Shown here: positions 1 to 8,029 of the stretch, in pieces
How the letters are laid out: every line of letters begins with the position of its first letter
Position numbering within the stretch: the first letter of the stretch is position 1
Assembly: GCA_001687465.1 (NCBI GenBank)
Contig: LVLI01002249.1
Location: forward strand, 1-14,894
DNA: 14,894 nucleotides
Reading direction: 5' to 3'
Origin: Halocafeteria seosinensis
Taxonomy: Eukaryota; Sar; Bigyra; Bicosoecida
Notes under the pieces: generated by a model
Seen by the model: the letters and a program-made list of their open reading frames with translations, nothing else
The model's database searches: none
Told to the model about the DNA's origin: nothing
Program-made: the position numbers and the translations under genes

Positions 1-80
1 CCCCAACCCTAACCCTAACCCTAACCCTAACCCTAACCCTAACCCTAACCCTAACCCTAACCCTAACCCTAACCCTAACC
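1..80. repeat. Telomeric repeat array, (CCCTAA)n
   Basis: After an initial CCCCAA there are twelve perfect CCCTAA units (7-78), ending in CC at 79-80. Read toward the chromosome end this is TTAGGG, the telomere type of animals, many fungi, kinetoplastids and several other protists. The C-rich strand runs 5'->3' inward, as expected at a left chromosome end. There is no subtelomeric spacer: the last repeat abuts E1 coding sequence at about base 81. Confidence 0.97.
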
Positions 81-81
81 A

Positions 82-2352
82 GTGCCTCACAACGACTCTG
101 AAATAACCAATGTGATTACATCAATCAAACAATGGGCAGAAGAGAACAAGAAGAGCGGAGGAATGGAGGTTGAAGTCGACTCTGCTGTTCAGGATACCCT
201 TGTCCGCTTGTCCGCGGTAGAATTACCTGCTCTGGGAGCGTTTTTCGGTGGGATGATCGCGCAGGAAATAGTAAAGTTTACTGGTAAATTCACCCCCTTA
301 CGACAATGGTTGTACCTGGATGCGTTTGAACTGTATTCAATCAACACTGATATGGCCAAGGTGAACGATCAATGCAGCAGCAATGACCGTTACCACTTTA
401 GTAACGTCATGTTCGGCAAGAAGATGACTGAGCGAATTCGCAATCAGAGGGTGTTCATTGTTGGCGCTGGTGCTTTGGGTTGTGAGTTCTTGAAGAATTT
501 CGCCCTGATGGGAGTAGGAACACAGGGCAGCGGAAAGATAACAGTCACTGACATGGACAACATCGAAGTGTCCAATTTGAACCGTCAATTTTTGTTCCGT
601 CCGAAGGATGTCGGTTGTGGAAAGAGTACCACTGCTGCCCGGGCAGCCATGGAGATGAATCCCGAGCTGCGTGACCGTATAACAGCCTTGGAAACTGCTG
701 TTGGACCCGACACGGAGAACATATACAACGAGGATTTTTGGCAGGGGCTAAGCTTTGTGACGAACGCCTTGGACAACCTAAAGGCACGACAGTATGTTGA
801 CGAGCAGTGTGTGTGGCACAAGGTACCCTTGCTCGAGAGCGGCACGCTCGGAACTAAAGCAAATACGCAAGTTGTTATGCCGTATCTCACAGAGAGCTAT
901 TCAGACCAGGTAGACCCTCCTGAAGAGAGCATCCCCCTGTGCACCTTGAAAAACTTCCCTAATGCTATTGAGCATTGTATTGAATGGAGCAGGGATAATT
1001 TTGAGGGATATTTCAAATCGGCAGCTCAGGATGCCAAAGCCTTTGCGTCAAATCCGAAGCAGTGGTTGGACGAAATCCAAGAAGAACGTAATGATTACAG
1101 CAGGAGGCAGAAACTGGAAGGAGTATCGAAGATTATTGAAGCTGCTGAAGAGGCAACTTGGGAGTCCTGTGTTCGCGAAGCACGCCTCGCTTTTGAAGAG
1201 GATTACAGCAACCAAATCAAACAGCTTCTGCATAACTTCCCGCCGGATCATGTAACAGCAGACGGGAACAAATTCTGGTCAGGTCCAAAGCGTATGCCGA
1301 AGCCGATGCAATTCGATATCAATGACAAGCTTCATCGCAAATTTGTTGCTGAGGCTGCAGCAATGTTCGCAAGTATCTACGGTATTTCTATTCCAAAGGA
1401 TTACGATAGTCCGTCGGCGTTACATCCGGCGCTTGATAAACTCGAAATTCCGGAGTGGCAACCGAAATCAATGAAGATCAAGACTGGAGATGATGATGAT
1501 ACGGTCGAAGGAGCGGATGATGACGGAGTACTTGCTAAGGAACTGGAGAATAAGCTGGCTTCGATGGCAAACAATGAACCGAAAAACTTACAGGCAGTTG
1601 CCGAACGACTCAATCCTGCTGAATTTGAGAAGGACGATGACACTAATCACCATATTGATTTCATCTGGGCATCTGCAAACCTTAGAGCGACCAACTATGG
1701 TATTGCTCCCGCAGATAGGCATAAGGTGAAGATGATTGCTGGGAAAATAGTGCCAGCCATTGCTACTACGACGTGCATGGTCACGGGTCTAGTAATGATT
1801 GAAGCCTACAAAGTGATCAGCCAGATGAGTCTTCCTGAAGAAGAACGCAAAATTGAACCTTTCCGCAACAGTTTTGTAAATCTGGGTGTCAACGTCTATA
1901 GCATGTCTGAACCTGGGGAACCCAAGCGAGTGACCTCGAAAGACTTTGACCCAATCATGTGCTGCGCTGTCCGCGCTATTCCAGAGGGTCATAGTAAATG
2001 GGATAGAGTGCTTATCCATGCCGATCAAGGGGTTAAGACTGTTAATGACTTCATTAGGTTTGTTCAGAACTACATTAGTAAGATTACGCAAGACGAGGCG
2101 AAGAAGGACGAGAAGAAAGAGGCCTTGAATCCCGACGATGTGGATGTGTCGATGGTGTTAGTGGGGAACACTGTACTGTACAGTACCCTATACTCTTCGC
2201 ACAAAGACCGTCTTAATAAGGATATGAAAGAACTGTACAAGAGTATAATGGGAGAAGAGGATGAAGAAGCCAAATCTGCTTCCATAAGCATTTCTGCCAG
2301 TGCCCCAGATGGTTCAGAGCTTGCAACTCCTACTCTTCAATTGTTCTTTTAG
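82..2352 (+). CDS. UBA1: Ubiquitin-activating enzyme E1 (UBA1-type), 5'-truncated by the telomere
   Basis: E1 adenylates the ubiquitin C-terminus, takes it as a thioester on its catalytic Cys and passes it to E2 enzymes in the cytosol and nucleus. About 756 codons are open. The first residues belong to the end of the inactive adenylation half (GGMIAQEIVKFTGKF). The active adenylation domain follows, with its nucleotide-binding GAGALG at about residues 128-133 and DMDNIEVSNLNRQF after it. The catalytic cysteine is in PLCTLKNFPN at about residue 287. The second catalytic-cysteine half-domain spans about 288-525, the adenylation domain resumes at DFIWASANLRA (about 526), and a ubiquitin-fold domain ends in a family-like PTLQLFF tail. 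E1s are usually 1000-1100 residues, so about 300-350 N-terminal residues (half of the first ThiF-like domain and the FCCH) are missing. The upstream frame meets a TAA inside the telomere repeat (76-78), and GTG at 82 is only the first possible codon, not a real start. No internal stop or intron is seen. The fragment is probably non-functional, and an intact copy should exist elsewhere. Confidence 0.95.
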   Translation: MPHNDSEITNVITSIKQWAEENKKSGGMEVEVDSAVQDTLVRLSAVELPALGAFFGGMIAQEIVKFTGKFTPLRQWLYLDAFELYSINTDMAKVNDQCSSNDRYHFSNVMFGKKMTERIRNQRVFIVGAGALGCEFLKNFALMGVGTQGSGKITVTDMDNIEVSNLNRQFLFRPKDVGCGKSTTAARAAMEMNPELRDRITALETAVGPDTENIYNEDFWQGLSFVTNALDNLKARQYVDEQCVWHKVPLLESGTLGTKANTQVVMPYLTESYSDQVDPPEESIPLCTLKNFPNAIEHCIEWSRDNFEGYFKSAAQDAKAFASNPKQWLDEIQEERNDYSRRQKLEGVSKIIEAAEEATWESCVREARLAFEEDYSNQIKQLLHNFPPDHVTADGNKFWSGPKRMPKPMQFDINDKLHRKFVAEAAAMFASIYGISIPKDYDSPSALHPALDKLEIPEWQPKSMKIKTGDDDDTVEGADDDGVLAKELENKLASMANNEPKNLQAVAERLNPAEFEKDDDTNHHIDFIWASANLRATNYGIAPADRHKVKMIAGKIVPAIATTTCMVTGLVMIEAYKVISQMSLPEEERKIEPFRNSFVNLGVNVYSMSEPGEPKRVTSKDFDPIMCCAVRAIPEGHSKWDRVLIHADQGVKTVNDFIRFVQNYISKITQDEAKKDEKKEALNPDDVDVSMVLVGNTVLYSTLYSSHKDRLNKDMKELYKSIMGEEDEEAKSASISISASAPDGSELATPTLQLFF

Positions 2353-2472
2353 ATCAATTACAAGCAGCTCAACAGAATACACTACATCCCTATGCGGAAC
2401 AATTCAGCATTGTGTTTTTGCTACCCGTTCCCACATGCTGGCATAGGCACACTGAAACGGATTTTTTTTTTT
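2353..2472. other. Convergent intergenic spacer with T13 run
   Basis: This 120-bp spacer separates the 3' ends of the E1 fragment and the transporter. It must hold both 3' UTRs and poly(A) sites. A run of 13 T (2462-2474) directly abuts and overlaps the transporter stop codon, so on that strand TAA is followed at once by A residues. I see no clean AATAAA on either strand. Confidence 0.6.
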
Positions 2473-4418
2473 TTAACTGGATAACGAAACTATTTTTACC
2501 ACTACAGCAGCTGTACCGACTGCAACACCTCCGATGATGAGGCTCCATCCTACGATGCACCCAGGAGCTCCATATAGTTGCAGCGGAGGGAGTCGGTCAG
2601 CTAGTAATGTCGGTTGATGTAAAGGCATCTCTTCCTTCTGCAACTCTCGCGATCGATCGTCTTCGCTGACTGCTGAGCTACTGCCATTCGTGTCTAAGGT
2701 AGACTCCTTCTCAGGTACAAGACCTGAGACAGAATACTCTGTCGCCGGTGGGCGGGGATCTTGCTGCGAAGGGGTATCGGGGCATGAAGGAGTATCAAGT
2801 GCGGGTGGCAAATTGACTGAAGAAACCAGTGTCGAATCAACCGGCACTTGTTTTAGTCGCATCCACATTATGCCGGGGAATACGAATATCTGAACGATTC
2901 CAGTGGTACTTCCAGTGAAGTCTAGAACATCAGATATGCTACCTGCCGCCATTGCTACCGCAACAGTAGCAATGAGGAAACTTGTTGTCAATAAAATGTA
3001 AATCTTGTTGTGCTCCGGGTTCGTTATTTTATCGCCGTAACCCCGGCCCCAGATGAGATCTGCCAATGCACTCCGTACTACATACTGTAAAAGCGGATAG
3101 CTAAACGTCGCAGTTAGTGCCAGTCCAGCAAACATGACTAGCGTGTCTGGGGTAGTAGGAAGTAGTAAGCTAATATCGTCCCCATTACCACCTTGCAGAG
3201 TCGTTGTACCATACATCTGTAAAAGCGTAACAACGAAGAAGCGTATGTACACTCTCACTCGCAGTCGTACGTACCAGAAATCCTAGTACGCCCACAGGGA
3301 CGTAGATGGCCATGCACGTAGCAAACGTAGCTGCCGAGACACCGTCCATTTTCCGAACGGTGCGGTTTTGTAGACTGCGGTAGACGGGAACAAATACCAA
3401 ATGGCACTGTAGCGCGAACGCAATGAGAGGAACTGCTCTAAACATGTCGAAGCTGAATTTGAATGCAACAACGTCCTCCGCTACTCCTTTACTGTTAAAC
3501 CTTTTTACGCCATGTACAATCATTGAGGCCAGAAGATAAATGATGCTCACCACGGCCAGTATCGACGTGAACTCCAGCTTTTCGATTTTCCTCAGGTAAC
3601 ACAAGGGGGCAACGACCACGGCGGTAAAAACCGGAACGACAAACAAACGATTGTTTATAATCGAGTCATCGGGGACGCTATCTAAGTTTTTCACGATGTT
3701 CTCAACCTGAGAGATCCAAAGGGCCGGTAGCAGTGGAACTAGGCACGAGAGAGGTATAATCGCTGGACGAGCTTACCTGGTCGGACAGAACATCAAGGTA
3801 GGTAATGCTGCAATCCACATAAAACGCGTTTATTTGCGAAATGTGAACGCAACAAGGTCCATCTTGGAAATACGGTAAACTCAAACAAATCGGGACGTAC
3901 CAACTTCCAAAGAGGTAGAGCGTCATACTGATGGTAATGATCATCCCAGCTCTTCTTCCCAAGAGCTCTCTCACGACAGTTTGATATGATCCCCTTTGTG
4001 CTAAATTACTCGCTTCAGCTAGCACATGGAGCGTGAATCCCATACTAAAGGCGAATAAAAGCGATATTATCGGTCCCAGAACATATCCGCAGTTCATGAA
4101 AGCGTACGGGAATGCCAGCACACCTGCTCCCAGCGCTGCGTTGGCCATGTTGGCCACAGCTCCTACAAACGACGCCCCACCGCTTGTCTCCCAGTCCTCT
4201 TCCCCATAGCAATATTCATCGGCCTGTTTCTCTGCATCCTCCACGGCTGGCACTTTAGTTAGGCGATGAGCATCCTCTTTGCTCTCGAATTCCAGCTCCA
4301 ACGAGGAGCTCTTTCTCCTGTCCAAGAGGTTAGCCGAGCTTCCATAGTATCCCCTGGAGGATTTTTGTCCAGTCGAGGACCCGTAGCCTCTGGAATCTGC
4401 CAGCAAACTATCCTGCAT
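2473..4418 (-). CDS. Amino acid/auxin permease family (AAAP, SLC38-like) transporter, three exons
   Basis: This is a predicted secondary amino acid transporter of a cellular membrane, plasma or vacuolar. Exons on the minus strand are 4418-3777, 3706-3275 and 3216-2473. Introns of 70 nt (donor GTAAGC) and 58 nt (donor GTACGT) join in phase 0, restoring frame through DVLSDQ/VENIVKNL and GVLGFL/MYGTTTLQ. The TM1 signature NAALGAGVLAFPYAF identifies the AAAP family. I count 11 hydrophobic segments, the usual number: three in exon 1, four in exon 2 and four in exon 3. The product is about 605 residues. An 80-residue Ser-rich hydrophilic N-tail precedes TM1, and a polar loop of about 90 residues separates TM10 from TM11, which is longer than usual. 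I chose the ATG at 4418 because MQDSLLADS begins a typical cytosolic tail. An in-frame ATG at 4502 is possible, and the frame is open without ATG up to 4565. The gene converges on the E1 fragment. Substrate cannot be read from sequence. Confidence 0.88.
3217..3274 (-). other. Intron 2 of AAAP transporter
   Basis: 58-nt GT-AG intron: donor GTACGT at 3274-3269, acceptor TTTTACAG ending at 3217. It joins GVLGFL to MYGTTTLQ, which gives the family-typical glycine-rich end of TM7 and the following loop. Confidence 0.85.
3707..3776 (-). other. Intron 1 of AAAP transporter
   Basis: 70-nt GT-AG intron: donor GTAAGC at 3776-3771, acceptor CTCAG ending at 3707. Splicing is needed because the first exon runs into a stop soon after the donor, while the acceptor side resumes in phase 0 with VENIVKNLDSV. 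Confidence 0.85.
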
Positions 4419-4565
4419 TGGTCCTCTAGTCACTCCACTCCGCCCTCCCGCTTTCTTTACGCACACAACAGACGAGTAATTTACAGCTGTACATACACGC
4501 ATGCAGGGGGGCGCAGTTGTCAACAAGAGCACCCGTATGATGGTGCGAAAATCAACACCATTCAC

Positions 4566-5003
4566 TCAAGAAACTCCGTATACAAACGCGCCGCGGGTGC
4601 CAGGTGGCAGGCACTGCACGCTGAAGCTCCGTCGAGCGCAGCAAGGGGAAGGTTGTACTCAAGACAGAAAGACAAAAACTAACAATAGTAACTTCTGAAT
4701 CGGTTTTCGCACACTTTATGTGTGTGTGTGTATGTGTGTTTTTGGACTGAAAAGAAATTCGTTGAATTATTGACCTGTGTTTACTTATAGCACACATGAA
4801 TGTAAACTATTCAACTTTCTCAGAAATGTTTGCAAGTCTGTTTCCCGGAATCGCGCATTTGCTAAAACACGGAACAGGCGCTCACTCTTACTGTGACATG
4901 ATCTGCAAAGATGTATTGCAAGCAATGTGCAATTGTTCCCAGAGGATATCGAATATTTCCTTCTTGCATTCTTTTGATGGTTAACCCATTTCTTGTCGTC
5001 GCT
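4566..5003. other. Non-coding stretch upstream of transporter with GT microsatellite
   Basis: This holds the probable 5' region of the minus-strand transporter. A short GT-rich microsatellite lies at about 4719-4739. From about 4800 the minus strand may still contain decayed continuation of the neighbouring NTPase relic, for example a short helical stretch KKEIFDILWEQLH, but with stops in all frames. The small plus-strand open frame at 4796-4984 resembles nothing I know. Confidence 0.5.
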
Positions 5004-5326
5004 CTAATGTATGTCGTTACCGAAATCTATCCCAGCTTTGGTCAGTAATTCAATCAGTAAATCATCAAATGCCGTCTGCTGTAGCTTCCTGGAGTATCTA
5101 ATACGTTCAAGGGAATATAAATCGGAGTTATAGCTGCATAAATCAGCGCACATAACCGCGTAAACACGTGCAATGTTGTAGACTTTCCAATTCCTCTGGG
5201 ACCGATGAGAAGCCGACACTGAACTCCGTCTTGATCTTTAAAATACCCTTTATTCAATGCTCTTGCGTGCATTTGTAAGGTGACCATCTCCACGTGAGCC
5301 CTTGTTTCTTGAAGTCGCTTGACCAT
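5004..5326 (-). pseudogene. P-loop NTPase fragment, frameshifted relic
   Basis: From an ATG at 5326 the minus strand reads a helical leader and then a textbook Walker A motif, LLIGPRGIGKSTTL (about residues 40-53, Lys48), followed by a beta-strand-like PIYIPLN. That frame stops at 5054. A neighbouring frame from about 5105 carries KLQQTAFDDLLIELLTKAGI, which reads as the natural continuation, so a frameshift lies near 5100-5115. It too stops at 5004, and downstream all frames are broken. No Walker B or sensor is recoverable. The motif style fits AAA or STAND ATPases that recur in repeated protist gene families, but I cannot name the family. A short GT...AG stretch at the break (16 nt) is too small to be a plausible intron and would not restore the frame. 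Confidence 0.6.
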
Positions 5327-6052
5327 TGGAGTAGGTTATCGTCACACAACCCTTTATTTAATTGAACTTAAGGTCGACCCAGCAGCCTGGCAGCAGGGAG
5401 TGGCAGATAGTTCGCCGCATGACCGATACGTGTGAGCCAGCCTGCGGCGCGAGGGTTCGTCACACTCTTTGAATCTTTTCATCCCAAGTTCCCCACTTGC
5501 TTGCAGTCAAATATAAGATATACGACGATAATCAGCCCCGCCAATCTAATTTTCTTCGCTCCGTAGGACATACGGTATCATTTGGCATTCTTCTTTCAGA
5601 CTTACCGCAATTGAGCCTGCACTAGAGAATTAGAATTTGATGATTGTTTCCAAGCTCAGCAGTGCTCAGGTACATATACTTACAGACTCCACACAAAAAT
5701 GTTGTAGCCGGTTGGCTTCCTCCGTCGCTCCACTCAAACTGAACACTGAGACATAGTAAAAGAGAAAAAGAAAATATACACACATCTGCAATGATGTATA
5801 TAATGTTTTCTCCACGGAGATACACAAACCTTGATATCATCAATCCTCTCTGAACCAAGACGTCAAACATTGCTGTGCTCCTGGGCAAGTTCAAGTTGAA
5901 ATCTTGAAAAGTTCAACTTTTGAGGCCAGTCTCTTGGATGGTTGATACACGTCGTTGTTCGACAACAAAACGTTGCATGGGTTATATATTGATCTTGACG
6001 GGGCATCCTTCTTTTTTGTTTGATAAAGGAAGCTGTAGTGAATAAGAGAGAG
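5327..6052. other. Intergenic stretch, no gene recognised
   Basis: About 730 bp between the NTPase relic and the next plus-strand gene. It is AT-rich apart from a GC-richer patch at about 5370-5460. Short open frames on the minus strand (5622-5894, 5863-6114) lack family resemblance and conserved-looking composition. The last 100 bases should contain the promoter and 5' UTR of the 6053 gene; I see no clear TATA or initiator element. Confidence 0.5.
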
Positions 6053-7589
6053 ATGGGAGACAACCGCACATCATCATCTTCACAGCGGCAAGGAAATGGA
6101 GGCGACTTGGACATGCAGCTGCATCGCCAAGCTATGCAAGCCGTCCGGACAAGGGCCCAGGAATTGCTCTCGTACGTGATTGGGTCTTGTATCGGGTAAC
6201 AAGAGCTGTGCTTACTGGCTCGGTATTCAGCAGAAATGGGCAGATGTCGACAGACAACACAACTATATACAAAAGTTGCGAAAGTTCCAAAATGCCATCG
6301 CTCATTATACGAGGGATGCTGATGACCGGTGCAACCTATGGGAGTAAGTGGCTCACCTATATTTGTGTCTGCAAATTAGCAGGCTACTTGATATCCTTGT
6401 ATGGTTTACTCCAGTCCTCGGAGTAATAGGCCGAAAGTATCCTAAGATTCTACAATATAGAACTGGACCGGCCTTACTAGGTACGTTAATCTCTGGTATC
6501 TCGGGAATTGGCTTGCATATGTTATTCTGGTTTCTTGGTCGCTCGAGGTGTGCAGTTGGCTATGGGTTTTATGTACGTGCTGGTGCTGCGAAACACGTAG
6601 TTTTCACATCAGGTTTAATTATATATCCCCTGGGATGAATTACAGGAGACTAGCAAGAATGATGATTACACTGCGACAATGTGCGAGAGGATACTGATGG
6701 CGCGTCCTGGGGACGGGGATACGGAAGACTTGCGAAACACGTACGTAGGGCAGTTGCGCAGTTCGCTGCTATCCGCTCTACATGACTTTCGTAAATGAAC
6801 GTGTCCGCAGATACGCAAGAATATATCCTTCTAGCGAATTCTATAATCAATGCACTCGGCTTGCTAAAGAAACTCCTAGTGGCGCTAGCAGCATTCGTAA
6901 TGTGGTCGATCCTTGGCCAATAACTCAACGAGAACTGGTACGAGACGTCCCAGTACACCAGCATGCCCTCCTGTACGCGCTTTACGTATACCTGCCCGTT
7001 GCAGAGAGAAAAATGGGTCAAAGAAGTGCGTAAGCAACAAGGAAAAGAAACTCCAGAATATAGGAAAGTCGAGCAAGCACGTGGGGATTCCGACGATACT
7101 GTGGACGAAGAACTGGGTGACTACTTCGTCGGCAAGGAGCACGGGTCGGAGGATGAGGAAGTAGGTGGTGCCAGAAGCGCAGAACCCAGAGAAGAAGAAG
7201 AAGAAGATGCGCATTTTTCGAGGTCCGCTGAGCCTCCAGTAGGGTGGGTAGCCGAGAGTGACCTCGATCGAGAAGAGCGTGGCAAGCATTCCTATGGCGA
7301 AGCCTTCGATGCCGAGGAATATTTTCGTGGGGAAAGCGAAGCCAGTGATGAAAAGGAAGAGTCGGCGGAGGAACTGTTCCAGTATGAAGGAAGTGATGAC
7401 CATTCCAAAACAGATTCCGAAGACGAGTTCGCCCAACAAAGACTTACGCAAGCAGATAGATTGGCACTAGAACGCCGAAAGGGTATGAGCAGGAATCAGT
7501 TGCGGCGGGAGAAAAGGGACGCTGTCCTGGGGAAGGACAAAGAAGAGCCTACAGGATGGGAAGAGGAAAATGAAGCAAATAACCGCTAA
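6053..7589 (+). CDS. Unrecognised protein with predicted membrane hairpin and acidic C-terminus, six exons
   Basis: I do not recognise this family. My gene model uses exons 6053-6175, 6231-6343, 6380-6572, 6646-6740, 6811-6937 and 7005-7589, giving about 411 residues. The donor/acceptor phases at 6343/6380, 6572/6646, 6740/6811 and 6937/7005 all match, which is good support for a real gene. The first junction is less certain: the best donor, GTACGT at 6172, gives the wrong phase, so I used GTGATT at 6176. The protein reads as a helical N-terminal part (HRQAMQAVRTRAQELL, then QKWADVDRQHNYIQKL), two hydrophobic segments (RLLDILVWFTPVLGVIG and GPALLGTLISGISGIGLHML), a mixed region with YARIYPSSEFYNQC and PWPITQREL, and about 190 residues rich in Asp, Glu and Ser. 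It ends in a basic-acidic helix with GMSRNQLRREKRD. The hairpin plus charged tail suggests a membrane-anchored scaffold or adaptor, which is inference only. Confidence 0.65.
6481..6555 (+). other. Possible optional 75-nt intron inside the membrane-hairpin exon
   Basis: The stretch begins GTACGT and ends GTGCAG, is exactly 75 nt, and contains no stop in the reading frame. Retained, it encodes most of the second hydrophobic segment. Removed, it leaves a 17-nt microexon (6556-6572) and a protein with one hydrophobic segment. Both readings keep the frame. I favour retention because a 17-nt exon is unusual. Confidence 0.35.
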
Positions 7590-8029
7590 ATTGCGTCTTT
7601 TATAGACTCTCTATGCTGTGAATAGGAGGCGAGCTCATCCGGGTATTATTAAGGTTGAATTTTTTCGTGCCTCCGCTCGCTCATGGAAATGACAACCTTA
7701 GCAATCTCCATCTAAAACTCGGAACTGTCGTTCCATGCGTATCGGACGGCGTATCCACACTTACCCACATTACTGTTGAGAACATGTGTTTAGGAGTAAA
7801 CTTCTTCACTTTATAGTGACACTTAGGTAAAAACAACTGCTGGATGAGTATTTGAAATTTGAATTCTTCCTTACCCCGAACCCACCACGCAGCAGGTTCC
7901 AACGGCTGCGGTCCAGACCCTGTTGTTTGGGCACCATTGACCGTGTTGCATTGTCGTTTTTAATTCATGATAGCTGGGCAGTGTTTAAGCGCCTATCTCT
8001 GTCTGTATTCCTTGCGTAGTCCCGTGTAA
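7590..8029. other. Intergenic stretch between two plus-strand genes
   Basis: About 440 bp. The plus strand has an open frame of about 64 codons (roughly 7621-7815) without an ATG, and the minus strand has one at 7681-7902 without a proper start. Neither resembles a known protein. The stretch presumably holds the 3' UTR of the upstream gene and the promoter of the CEP19-like gene. Confidence 0.5.

Noticed and set aside
337-890. Minus-strand frames opposite the E1 fragment
   Set aside because: They overlap strongly conserved E1 coding sequence and resemble no protein.
4266-4698. Plus-strand frames over the transporter 5' end
   Set aside because: They are antisense to the Ser-rich N-tail or lie in its 5' region; no family resemblance.
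6782-7033. Plus-strand frame ending at 7033 as the real C-terminus of the 6053 gene
   Set aside because: It reads through a 67-nt GT-AG intron (6938-7004); splicing gives a phase-0 join to the long acidic exon.
6885-7451. Minus-strand 188-codon frame that looks like a membrane protein
   Set aside because: It is the antisense of the GAA/GAG/GAC-rich acidic exon 7005-7589; antisense of such codons gives Phe, Leu, Ser and Val, which mimics membrane segments. The plus-strand exon has matched splice phases.
7621-7902. Short open frames on both strands between the 6053 and CEP19-like genes
   Set aside because: Neither has an ATG in a sensible place, splice partners or recognisable composition.
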